This document shows positions 1-7,075 of a DNA stretch of 64,000 nucleotides, one piece after another. The notes under the pieces are model-generated. The model ran no database searches and was not told where the DNA came from. It was given only the letters and a program-made list of their open reading frames with translations. Position numbers and translations under genes: made by a program. Numbering within the stretch: position 1 is the first letter of the stretch; each line of letters starts with the position of its first letter. The DNA comes from Nitrospirota bacterium (GTDB lineage: Bacteria > Nitrospirota > Thermodesulfovibrionia > Thermodesulfovibrionales > UBA1546): assembly GCA_009773185.1 (NCBI GenBank), contig WPIF01000001.1:1-64000 (forward strand). Reading direction: 5' to 3'.

Positions 1-112
1 TCTCCTTTTACGCGCATGTTTTTCCGGTAACATGCATTATGAGTCAACGATTCCTTTTTATCCTTTACTTCGGTAACATTTATTGTGAGGCAATTCGCCG
101 TTACAATAGCTA

Positions 113-141
113 TTGACCGGATTAAAACTTTCTGCTATAGT
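113..141 (+). promoter_or_regulatory. Candidate sigma70 promoter for the first membrane-protein gene
   Basis: TTGACC at 113-118 and TATAGT at 136-141 are separated by 17 bases. The ATG at 190 follows, with an AGGAG ribosome site at 175-179. Bases 1-112 hold no gene that I can see. Confidence 0.55.
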
Positions 142-189
142 CTTTTAATTAGCTAATAACTGGTTCGGCCTCGAAGGAGCAAACTACTT

Positions 190-1092
190 ATGACAAAGCA
201 CAACAAAGCTTTACTCATTGCAGTAGTCTGTCTGCTTGCCATAGCATATTTAACACCTGTAGGCGACATCATCTTCGCACCCACATCGAGACTCCCGCAA
301 GTCGCGCAATCCCAGCCATCAACCATTCAGGTCGAGGAACTGAGTTCGACTTCGTCAGCAGTCCTTCTTAGTGCGAGTGCATTCACAGCCTCGCAAGTCT
401 CAAATGAGCCTTTTCCTACCGCCATTACCGGAACAAGCCCAGGATCGCTTCCCAAAATTCCATTACCAAGAATCCGAACCGCCAAAAGTGATGATAGGGA
501 CTGGTACTCTACCATACTCACTGTTGTATATTTCCCGATCATCATGCTGGCTGGTGGAGGTCCAGTTCTCTTCGGAATTATCGCAATCGGCATTATCTCT
601 GCATCCTTTAAGAAATTGATACATTGGCGGAGAATCGTAGGTTCCCTTGCCTGGGCCTCTCTTCTCATCGTAATGATTGGCATCACTTACTTTCTTGCCA
701 TCTGGCCCCGTGTCGTACGCGAATACTATGGACAGCATCAGCAACTGATATGGGAACACTCGCCCTTGACGCACTATCTCGAAGGCGGGTTCTCGGTTAA
801 CCCGAATTCTCCAGATCGCCCGACGCTAACGCGCCTCGTAGTGGTCAATGGCACAGCTTCTCCCATTGATTTGTATGCCGACGGCTTTTGGATTGATAAA
901 GTGCCAGTGCAAGGGATCCGCGGATACAGGCAACTGCGAGATTTCTCAAGACTGACTGCCGTTGAGACCGATACACAGCTTACTGTGGACGATTTCTACT
1001 TTCGCGATAGCGGAAAGCAAAAAGGCTTTCTCGTTTACAACGTGCATGGTGCGGATAATCTTAGCATTGAAGAACCGCCAAGATATCGTTGA
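190..1092 (+). CDS. Hypothetical membrane protein (cassette gene)
   Basis: I do not recognise this 300-residue protein. It has an N-terminal hydrophobic segment (residues about 7-25), a polar Ser/Pro-rich stretch to about 100, then two hydrophobic segments (about 110-138 and 150-174). A soluble C-terminal domain of about 125 residues follows and is probably outside the cytoplasm. Bases 113-141 look like a promoter and 175-179 like a ribosome site, supporting the ATG at 190. The gene is followed 20 bases later by a well-formed attC site (1112-1185), so it is probably an integron cassette gene. That would fit its lack of resemblance to known families. Confidence 0.7.
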   Translation: MTKHNKALLIAVVCLLAIAYLTPVGDIIFAPTSRLPQVAQSQPSTIQVEELSSTSSAVLLSASAFTASQVSNEPFPTAITGTSPGSLPKIPLPRIRTAKSDDRDWYSTILTVVYFPIIMLAGGGPVLFGIIAIGIISASFKKLIHWRRIVGSLAWASLLIVMIGITYFLAIWPRVVREYYGQHQQLIWEHSPLTHYLEGGFSVNPNSPDRPTLTRLVVVNGTASPIDLYADGFWIDKVPVQGIRGYRQLRDFSRLTAVETDTQLTVDDFYFRDSGKQKGFLVYNVHGADNLSIEEPPRYR

Positions 1093-1111
1093 CTTTAGGG
1101 ATGAAGTATTG

Positions 1112-1185
1112 GCCTAACAACGGCTTCAACTTGGACTGGCAATACGCTTCGCTTCATTGCCAGCCAGTTAAGCCAAGCATTGGGC
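1112..1185 (+). repeat. attC recombination site (integron cassette type)
   Basis: The R'' box GCCTAAC (1112-1118) pairs with the R' box ATTGGGC (1179-1185). The L'' box GGCTTCAACT (1122-1131) pairs with the L' box AGTTAAGCC (1166-1174), leaving one extrahelical base at 1127, the hallmark of attC. The inner arms ACTGGCAAT and ATTGCCAG extend the hairpin. Box order, 3-4-base spacers and the 74-base length match known attC sites. R' departs from the GTTRRRY consensus at its first base. Confidence 0.85.
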
Positions 1186-1194
1186 AGGAAAAAT

Positions 1195-1632
1195 ATGAAT
1201 AAGAATGTGGTGGCTATAATTTGTGCCTCGATCGGTGCTATCGCTGTGATCGGCGGTGCTGTTATTGGGAAAAATCAACCAAGGCTCAAAATTGTGGTAC
1301 AGCAACCGAATTCCTCATCAAAAGAATCGCCTCAGCCTCAATCGGTGCCCGATAAGAAGAAGGGAAAAGCCTCGCTGACTTCAAAGGATCCCCATAGAAC
1401 TGTGACACCTCAGCGACCTGAAGGGAACGATAAGCCTTTGTCTCTATATTGCGCCTGTAAAGCGAACCAGACTTTCTGTTTTAGGACTGAGCCGGAATGT
1501 CAGACGTTTTCTCCGGTCTACGGATGTAGTCAAAGATATAGCGATGTGGCTGCCTTTAGTGTCTTTGATAAAAGCAAATGGAAGGAATATGACAACGGCT
1601 GGGTACATGAAAGCAAATGTATTATTGAATAA
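1195..1632 (+). CDS. Hypothetical secreted or membrane-anchored Cys-rich protein
   Basis: This protein of about 145 residues is not recognised. It has an N-terminal hydrophobic segment (residues about 4-23), a Ser/Pro/Lys-rich linker, and a C-terminal domain of about 60 residues with at least six cysteines (Cys-Ala-Cys, later Cys-Phe, Glu-Cys, Gly-Cys and Lys-Cys), suggesting disulfides. I chose the ATG at 1195, behind AGGAA, rather than the TTG at 1180, which lies inside the attC site. The next gene follows after 11 bases, so the two are probably co-transcribed. As the first gene after an attC site it is likely part of a mobile cassette. Confidence 0.65.
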   Translation: MNKNVVAIICASIGAIAVIGGAVIGKNQPRLKIVVQQPNSSSKESPQPQSVPDKKKGKASLTSKDPHRTVTPQRPEGNDKPLSLYCACKANQTFCFRTEPECQTFSPVYGCSQRYSDVAAFSVFDKSKWKEYDNGWVHESKCIIE

Positions 1633-1643
1633 AGGAGGGATTA

Positions 1644-2105
1644 ATGAGATTTACAATTAGTGTCATTGTTTTTGTTATTCTTATTTTAACGTTTGGGAAT
1701 GCAGAAGTCATTCAGTCTCAGGAAGTAACAAATGTCCCTATCCAATTTTTAACGCCCTACGCTTTCAAATGCGGAGAGAATGTTCCTTGGACTAGGCTTA
1801 CGGGATGGAGAGGCATAAGTGGAAAGTGTAGAAACGGTTTACTTTACACAGTGGTTGGCGAAGTCGACGCAGTAAAGGAAGGCCATATTAAAGCGAAGAT
1901 AGTAGTTCCCGAAGACAATAATACGGAATGGGCTCCCTTTAATGGCGAAGTCCAAGAGATTAGTAACAAAAGGTTTGAAATTCGGTTTTGCATTACTACG
2001 AAATCATCAACCCGACCAATTTGGTTCCAGGCTTATTCCAAGGACGGTAAGAAGGTAGGTGGCAAATGCACGGTAACATTGGTGGGCGTGCAATTAGAAG
2101 ATTAG
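1644..2105 (+). CDS. Hypothetical secreted protein
   Basis: This 153-residue protein has a clear signal peptide (hydrophobic residues about 5-19). I do not recognise the mature part, which looks beta-rich and contains four cysteines (in Phe-Lys-Cys, Gly-Lys-Cys, Phe-Cys and Gly-Lys-Cys contexts). An AAAGGAGGG ribosome site lies just upstream of the ATG. It sits 11 bases after one small secreted protein and 14 bases before an ankyrin/HEAT lipoprotein, so the three probably form an envelope operon. Confidence 0.7.
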   Translation: MRFTISVIVFVILILTFGNAEVIQSQEVTNVPIQFLTPYAFKCGENVPWTRLTGWRGISGKCRNGLLYTVVGEVDAVKEGHIKAKIVVPEDNNTEWAPFNGEVQEISNKRFEIRFCITTKSSTRPIWFQAYSKDGKKVGGKCTVTLVGVQLED

Positions 2106-2119
2106 CTTGAGGAAAGCAC

Positions 2120-3466
2120 TTGGGAAAACGCTCAAGAAAGAAGCACTCGATTACCACGAGTCTATCAAGATTTCTACTACTTGGCTTTGTCTGCGTCGTC
2201 TCCTGTTCAACACCTCAGCGCGTAGTCTTGAATGGTATCCCGATTGTCCTTAATGGCGCAGACCCCCCATATGTAGTAATAGAGGAGGCTAACTTCCGCG
2301 CCCCTCTTGACCTCTGCGCTGTTGCCTCATTGGCTGATGTCGAAAGGGTCAAATGGGCATGCGAAAACAATTATGATGTGAACATCACAGACAGTAATGG
2401 AGATACACCTCTACATAGTATTGCCATGCACTCAGCCAAGGCCCGGAGATTGCTTCAGTGGAATGATAACCGTGAAGAGACTGTTGTTAGCATTCTTGTT
2501 GAGCATGGCGCCAACATTCATTCAGTTAACAAGTTTGGCATGAATCCATTGCATACAGCTGCAATGGCTAATAATTCAGAAGTTGCTAAGGCGTTGCTTA
2601 ATCGTGGTGCAAATATCGAGTCAAAAGCCAAAATCGGCGATACTCCCCTTTTCGTGGCTGCACTAGAGAAAGGCAGTTTTGATGTACTCAAGGTGTTACT
2701 TGAGGCTGGTGCCCAAGTGGACTCCACTAATAATGAAATTGGTGCGACGGCACTTCATGCCGCGGTAGCCGTGAGTGACCTTGAAAATGTGCGATTGCTT
2801 CTTAAGTACGGTGCAGATCCGACAATCAAGGCTAACACCGGCATTACCCCTTTCGACATTGCACGAAGCACAAGAAACACAGAGATGATAGGAATCCTCA
2901 GCAACACAGACTTGAAAGAGGCTGGACCAGTCTATGCGGCAGACAAGAAATCGACCGAGCCATGGCCCGATGATTGGTCTGAGCGAAGAGCGTTACCAAT
3001 TAAGACACTTATCGAGAAGTTGACGGATTTAGATTGGGCTGTCCGTTCCGAAGCAGCCTATATCATAGGCATACGAGAAGAGACGCTTGCCTTCGAACCG
3101 CTGATAGTAGCTATGCGTGACGAGAATCCGCTTGTGCGATATTCCGCCGTGGGAGCGATTGGGACATTCAAAGATACACGTGCACTCGTTCCTCTAATCC
3201 ACGCTTTGGGGGATGATTATTTCATGGTTAAGTACACTGCAGCCAGAGCACTCGGCAAGCTTGCTGACAATCGCGCAGTCGAGCCGCTCATCAAAACGCT
3301 TCGAGATGCATACCCAACAGTTCGTTCCTTTGCAGCTGAATCACTAGGCAACCTTGGAGACAAGCGTGCAGTGGAACCGCTAATGAACCTGCTGGAGGAT
3401 CAGGACGAAACTGTCCGCTTCTACGCCACCGTTGCACTTGGTAAACTTGGCGTTGGGCAAAAATGA
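2120..3466 (+). CDS. Lipoprotein with ankyrin repeats and HEAT repeats
   Basis: The protein has 448 residues. It begins with a signal peptide and lipobox ending at Cys29 (Val-Val-Ser-Cys), so it is probably lipid-anchored. Residues about 60-265 carry four to five ankyrin repeats with recurring DTPLH, LLxxGA and TALHAA patterns. Residues about 290-448 carry four or five HEAT/PBS-lyase-type repeats (VRYSAVGAIG, RAVEPL, VRFYATVALGKLG). Both modules are protein-binding scaffolds; no enzyme motif is visible. The start is TTG at 2120 behind AGGAAAG. The protein ends abruptly after the last HEAT helix, and the coding end includes GCGTTGGGC, which resembles an attC R' box, so the 3' end may have been reshaped by recombination. 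Confidence 0.8.
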   Translation: MGKRSRKKHSITTSLSRFLLLGFVCVVSCSTPQRVVLNGIPIVLNGADPPYVVIEEANFRAPLDLCAVASLADVERVKWACENNYDVNITDSNGDTPLHSIAMHSAKARRLLQWNDNREETVVSILVEHGANIHSVNKFGMNPLHTAAMANNSEVAKALLNRGANIESKAKIGDTPLFVAALEKGSFDVLKVLLEAGAQVDSTNNEIGATALHAAVAVSDLENVRLLLKYGADPTIKANTGITPFDIARSTRNTEMIGILSNTDLKEAGPVYAADKKSTEPWPDDWSERRALPIKTLIEKLTDLDWAVRSEAAYIIGIREETLAFEPLIVAMRDENPLVRYSAVGAIGTFKDTRALVPLIHALGDDYFMVKYTAARALGKLADNRAVEPLIKTLRDAYPTVRSFAAESLGNLGDKRAVEPLMNLLEDQDETVRFYATVALGKLGVGQK

Positions 3467-3685
3467 AGAGAGTCGTTAGATACACTCTGATTTTGCTCGA
3501 AAAGGAGGAAATTGGCGACCGTTCTATTTAATTCATTTTGTTGCTGTGCTTCAGTCTATTTTCTTCTTCAGCCCTGCTGAGAAGAACAAAAACTTTCTGC
3601 CCTATCCTCTCACTTCACCTTCTCTATAAACTCCTTTGCTGCTTTCATGGAATCTTTCACTAACACCTCTTGCCCCCTCTCGGAA
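3467..3685. other. Intergenic stretch with a possible gene remnant
   Basis: No complete gene is visible. On the minus strand a short open stretch reads to a stop near 3618 (ending KAAKEFIEKVK), preceded by sequence that merges into the repeat at 3671-3800. It could be the last codons of a lost gene. On the plus strand a GGAGG at about 3503 precedes a TTG with only about 22 codons. Confidence 0.25.
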
Positions 3686-3800
3686 TCATAACTCCCCTTT
3701 CCCCCCTCTTATCTTTTCTCCTCGGCGAGTCGCCCGAGGCGACCTGAGTGCGGAAAGAGGGGGTGCCGAAGGCGGGGGCGTTAGGCTAAGAGGGAATGAG
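3671..3800. repeat. Dispersed C-rich/G-rich repeat, copy 1
   Basis: CCCCCTCTT and AAGAGGGGGTGCCG arms flank a CTCGGCGAGTCGCCCGAGGCG palindrome. Closely related sequence recurs at 4193-4252 and 59041-59216. This copy overlaps and extends the 3' end of the DUF559 gene. Confidence 0.6.
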
Positions 3801-4156
3801 GGTGTTACCTTCACCATCATTTTAGATAGACAACTATTTATATCAAGTAAAACCTCATGGTTCCAGAAGCGAATCACGTCAATGCCCCGGGCTTTCAGAT
3901 ATTCCGAACGAAACTCATCGTATTCACGCTTTTCATCATGCGTGTGTTGCCCACCGTCCAGTTCTATAGCGACTTTTATAGTAGGGCAATAAAAATCCAG
4001 GATATATGTGCCGATGCTGTACTGGCGGTAAAATCTCATTTCACAAAACTGCCTGTTTCGTACATGTGTCCAAAATATTTTTTCTGCCTCGGTCTGATTA
4101 CGCCTTAGCTCCCGTCGCCGCTGTTTCAAAGCCGGATCATTTCGCATGAATTTCAT
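3686..4156 (-). CDS. DUF559 (very-short-patch-repair-like) endonuclease-family protein
   Basis: Residues 1-115 are a typical DUF559 domain: a basic N-terminal helix with many Arg residues, then FYRQYSIGTYILDFYCP, then IELDGGQH, then RGIDVIRFWN. The acidic IELDGGQH and the ILDFYC strand are the expected PD-(D/E)XK/VSR-like core, so a nuclease fold is likely although activity is unproven. The last 40 residues (from about 117, rich in Pro, Ser and Arg) are encoded by a repeat found elsewhere in the window and are not part of the family. The original protein probably ended near residue 116. Starts at 4156 and 4147 are both possible. It is a single gene, with dispersed repeats on both sides. Confidence 0.8.
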   Translation of the reverse strand: MKFMRNDPALKQRRRELRRNQTEAEKIFWTHVRNRQFCEMRFYRQYSIGTYILDFYCPTIKVAIELDGGQHTHDEKREYDEFRSEYLKARGIDVIRFWNHEVLLDINSCLSKMMVKVTPSFPLSLTPPPSAPPLSALRSPRATRRGEKIRGGKGEL

Positions 4157-4192
4157 AACTCCCCAATATAGCGATTTAACTATCTTTCGTCA

Positions 4193-4252
4193 AGTAACTC
4201 CCCCTTGCCCCCTCTTAAGCTAAGAGGGGGTGCCGGAGGCGGGGGCGTTATT
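4193..4252. repeat. Dispersed C-rich/G-rich repeat, copy 2
   Basis: CCCCCTTGCCCCCTCTTAAG followed by AGAGGGGGTGCCGGAGGCGG forms a hairpin and matches the repeat at 3671-3800. It lies just upstream of the DUF559 gene. Confidence 0.6.
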
Positions 4253-4261
4253 AGGCAAGGT

Positions 4262-4293
4262 TAAAAAATAAAAAGGCCCCTTTGCGGGGCCTT
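4262..4293 (-). terminator. Rho-independent terminator of the acs/nuo operon
   Basis: AAGGCCCC (4273-4280) and GGGGCCTT (4286-4293) form an 8-bp stem with a five-base loop. On the minus strand the stem is followed by a T-rich run (complement of 4262-4272). It lies 47 bases past the end of the NuoG-like gene. Confidence 0.8.
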
Positions 4294-4339
4294 AGATTTT
4301 TGATTTAAAACTGGATCCCGTTTTCACGGGAATAACAAA

Positions 4340-6355
4340 TCAAGCTACCACTGCCTTTTCAGTCTCTTTAATCCATAAAAGCCTGGAGCCGTTTATAACT
4401 GATGCATTTATTGACTCGAACATTTCTTCCGGATTTACATCGAGGCCTTCTTTTTTCTTAAATGGCTTTAAGGCCGCCTTTGCTTTTACCTTTAATGCCT
4501 TCTTTATGTCTGAATCCTTTGGCTCTTTGATTGCCTTGCCCGCTGCTTTGGCCACCCCAATGAAAATCTCCCTGTGAGACATTGCCTCTCCTGCCGGTTC
4601 AACTGCCGCACACAGGCATTTAAGCCTTCCGAGATAATCCACCATCGTGCCTGATGTTTCAAGGAATGCCGCTGAAGGAAGCACTAAATCAGCCTGCTTT
4701 GCAAGTTCTGTCATGTGTGAATTCTGCACAATCAGAAAATCAGCCTGAGGTTTTTTATTCAAAGGCAGTTCTCCTATGGCATACAGGACCTTTGTTCCGC
4801 CTTTAGTCATCTCCTTGTATGATTTCCCGCTAGCGGCAAGGCCCATTAGAACAACGCCTTTAGCATTGCTTTCGATGGGAACCGATACAGCCGTGCCTTT
4901 AATCATTGCCAGATTTGCCGACGCATCATAAAGAGAAGGCGCAGACAGTATCAGGGGATTTGCTGCTGCTATAAATAACTCCGCAGCCTTAACTGCATCA
5001 TCCGAAGGGTCAACAGATGCCAGGGCATGGACCATCTCTTTAGGGGCCTTGGTGCCCTTTGATATGGCAGCCTGTGCAATCTCCGAGATTATCTTTGCCT
5101 CATCTCCTTTAACATTGAGCACTGCCACAGATGAGATATTTGTATCTCCTGAATTTATAACAATCAGCTTTGCTCCTGAATTCACCTTTTTCCTTACAAG
5201 CGCATCAAGCGCCGGCAGCACCCTTTTCCACTGGCTTGGATTCAGGCCGGCAAGGACAATCAGGTCCGCAGCCTCAGGGTCTGCGCTTTCATTTACCAAC
5301 GAATCAGCATCAGCATAAAGGCTGGCAGTTGTATCAATATTTTTTGTTTTAACAACATCGGCAAGCTGTTTTAAGACCAATGCATCTTCATTAAGGATTC
5401 CGGCTGTGCTTATAAAACCTGCATCAGCACCTGCCTTTTTGAGTTTCTCTGCAGCAATATGAAGGGCATCGTCCCATGTTGTTTCTTTAAGTTCATTGCC
5501 AACTCTTTTCATCGGAGCTGTAACCCTTGTCTCAGCTTCTATGCAGTCAAATCCAAATCTTCCATAAGCGCATATAAATTTCTCAATTGAGCCCTCTAAG
5601 GCGCCGGAATTTATCTTTGCAACCCTGCCGTCCTTTGTGCTTACGGTTATATCGCACCCGTTCCCGCAGAGAAGGCATACTGAATTTATTTTTTCATATT
5701 CCCATTCCCTTCCTTTTCTCCACCTGTCAGCCTCAAGAAGGGCATTGACAGGGCAGGCATCAACACAGCTTCCGCAGAAGGTGCAGGAAGATTCCTGCAG
5801 GGGTTTGTCATTGGCTGTGATTACCTTTGCTCCGACACCCCTTCCCATAAAGTCCAGGACATTTGTTCCCTGGTGCCTGCAAACCCGCACACATCTTCCG
5901 CAGAGGATGCAGTAGTCAGGGTCGCGTTTGATACAGGGATTTGCCTCATCAGTCGGATAACCGAATTTTTTTCTTGTGAAATTAGATTCCTTAAGCCCAA
6001 ATTCATAGGCATATTTCTGGAGGTTGCATACACCTGCCTTTGTGCATGTCATGCAGTCCAGCGGATGCATCGAGAGGATAAGGTCAATAACGAACCTTCT
6101 GGTCTCCTGAATCTTTTCAGTCTTTGTATTTACGACCATACCTTCTTTTACTTTGGTATTGCAGGCTATCATCGGAACTTTTGCTCCTTCTATCTCTACC
6201 AGACACAATCTGCAGGCGCCGATACCGGGCATGCCCTTCAGGTAACACAGATTTGGTATATGAATCCCTGCAAGCCCTGCGGCCTCAATGAGGTTTGCGC
6301 CTTCGGGAGACTCAACCATTGTGCCATCTATTGTCAGTTTTACCATTTTTGCCAT
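4340..6355 (-). CDS. NuoG-like iron-sulfur / molybdopterin-oxidoreductase-fold subunit
   Basis: This 671-residue protein has the NuoG architecture: an N-terminal [2Fe-2S] domain (Cys37, 48, 51, 65), a His-Cys3 cluster site (His97, Cys101, 104, 110), two [4Fe-4S] sites (cysteines between 141 and 201), and a further [4Fe-4S] motif leading into a molybdopterin-oxidoreductase-like domain (Cys227, 230, 234, 262). I see no catalytic Cys/Sec motif of formate dehydrogenase and no H-cluster of [FeFe] hydrogenase. It is therefore more likely an electron-wiring subunit than a catalytic one. It ends the acs operon after NuoE-, NuoF- and ferredoxin-like genes, pointing to an NAD(P)H-ferredoxin electron module serving CODH/ACS. 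Its partner and direction of electron flow are inferred. Confidence 0.8.
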   Translation of the reverse strand: MAKMVKLTIDGTMVESPEGANLIEAAGLAGIHIPNLCYLKGMPGIGACRLCLVEIEGAKVPMIACNTKVKEGMVVNTKTEKIQETRRFVIDLILSMHPLDCMTCTKAGVCNLQKYAYEFGLKESNFTRKKFGYPTDEANPCIKRDPDYCILCGRCVRVCRHQGTNVLDFMGRGVGAKVITANDKPLQESSCTFCGSCVDACPVNALLEADRWRKGREWEYEKINSVCLLCGNGCDITVSTKDGRVAKINSGALEGSIEKFICAYGRFGFDCIEAETRVTAPMKRVGNELKETTWDDALHIAAEKLKKAGADAGFISTAGILNEDALVLKQLADVVKTKNIDTTASLYADADSLVNESADPEAADLIVLAGLNPSQWKRVLPALDALVRKKVNSGAKLIVINSGDTNISSVAVLNVKGDEAKIISEIAQAAISKGTKAPKEMVHALASVDPSDDAVKAAELFIAAANPLILSAPSLYDASANLAMIKGTAVSVPIESNAKGVVLMGLAASGKSYKEMTKGGTKVLYAIGELPLNKKPQADFLIVQNSHMTELAKQADLVLPSAAFLETSGTMVDYLGRLKCLCAAVEPAGEAMSHREIFIGVAKAAGKAIKEPKDSDIKKALKVKAKAALKPFKKKEGLDVNPEEMFESINASVINGSRLLWIKETEKAVVA

Positions 6356-6428
6356 TTAATCCTCCTGTTATTAGTTATAGCGTTTATAGCGTTATAGCGC
6401 GACAAACGCAACAAACGCGATAAATGCA

Positions 6429-7019
6429 TTACACTCCAACCGGCTCCTTTGCCTTTACATCAACGATTTCAATCGCTCCGGTTGGGCATACCTTTATACA
6501 TTCGCCGCACTTGGTACATCTTTTCTGCCGTATCTCAAATGGCAGATAGCCGCTGCGATAGGTCTTTTTCTTTTCACCCTGTACTGCACTGTACTTGCAT
6601 GCATCCTGACAGAGCCCGCACATATTGCATTTATCAGGAATAATCCTGTATTCGATTAATGCAAGGCATTCCCTGTCGGGGCATCTTCCCCCTACATGCT
6701 CTTTATAAGCACCGGTTTCCATCCATTCAAGAATGAATTTTGCCGTGTCTTTGCCTTTTTTACATCTTGAAGCTTCAAGCATTTCTGATGCAATCTTTTT
6801 TATGGCAAAAAGGTCGGCTTCAGAGCCGAGTCCCTCAATAATGTTTTTAAGCCTTACCTCTGTCTCGTAACAGCCCATCTCACATGGAAAACATTTGCCG
6901 CACATAGGGCCGGCTAAAAATTCTTCTATGTAATAGAGGGCCTTATTGACAGGGCATTTCTTTGTCGCCTCTGCCTCTTTTTTTATGTCCTCTACTTTTT
7001 TTTCTTTTACTTCGCTCAT
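6429..7019 (-). CDS. Iron-sulfur protein: NuoF C-terminal-like domain fused to a 2[4Fe-4S] ferredoxin
   Basis: This 196-residue protein has two parts. Residues about 22-120 resemble the C-terminal [4Fe-4S] domain of NuoF (Cys40, 43 and 46 in CGKCFPC, with Cys86 as a possible fourth ligand). Residues 131-178 hold two classical [4Fe-4S] motifs (Cys131/134/137/141 and Cys168/171/174/178). There is no flavin or NADH site. It lies between the NuoF-like and NuoG-like genes and is probably a dedicated electron-transfer subunit bridging them. A stand-alone copy of the NuoF cluster domain is unusual. Gaps of 42 and 73 bases to its neighbours contain short repeats. Confidence 0.75.
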   Translation of the reverse strand: MSEVKEKKVEDIKKEAEATKKCPVNKALYYIEEFLAGPMCGKCFPCEMGCYETEVRLKNIIEGLGSEADLFAIKKIASEMLEASRCKKGKDTAKFILEWMETGAYKEHVGGRCPDRECLALIEYRIIPDKCNMCGLCQDACKYSAVQGEKKKTYRSGYLPFEIRQKRCTKCGECIKVCPTGAIEIVDVKAKEPVGV

Positions 7020-7035
7020 TTTTTCTCCAGTTATT

Positions 7036-7075
7036 TGTATTCAGCTGTCAGCTTACAGCTATCAGCTAACAGCTT
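7036..7075. repeat. Heptamer tandem repeat (CAGCTNN)
   Basis: About five units of CAGCTGT, CAGCTTA, CAGCTAT and CAGCTAA lie in a row. The array covers the last four or five codons of the NuoF-like gene and its downstream spacer. Confidence 0.7.

Noticed and set aside
3467-3481. GTTAGAT box just after the ankyrin/HEAT gene as a second attC site
   Set aside because: It matches GTTRRRY, but no partner box or paired inner arms lie within a plausible distance upstream.
4340-6355. NuoG-like gene as a formate dehydrogenase or [FeFe] hydrogenase subunit
   Set aside because: No catalytic Cys/Sec or H-cluster motif is visible in the C-terminal domain.
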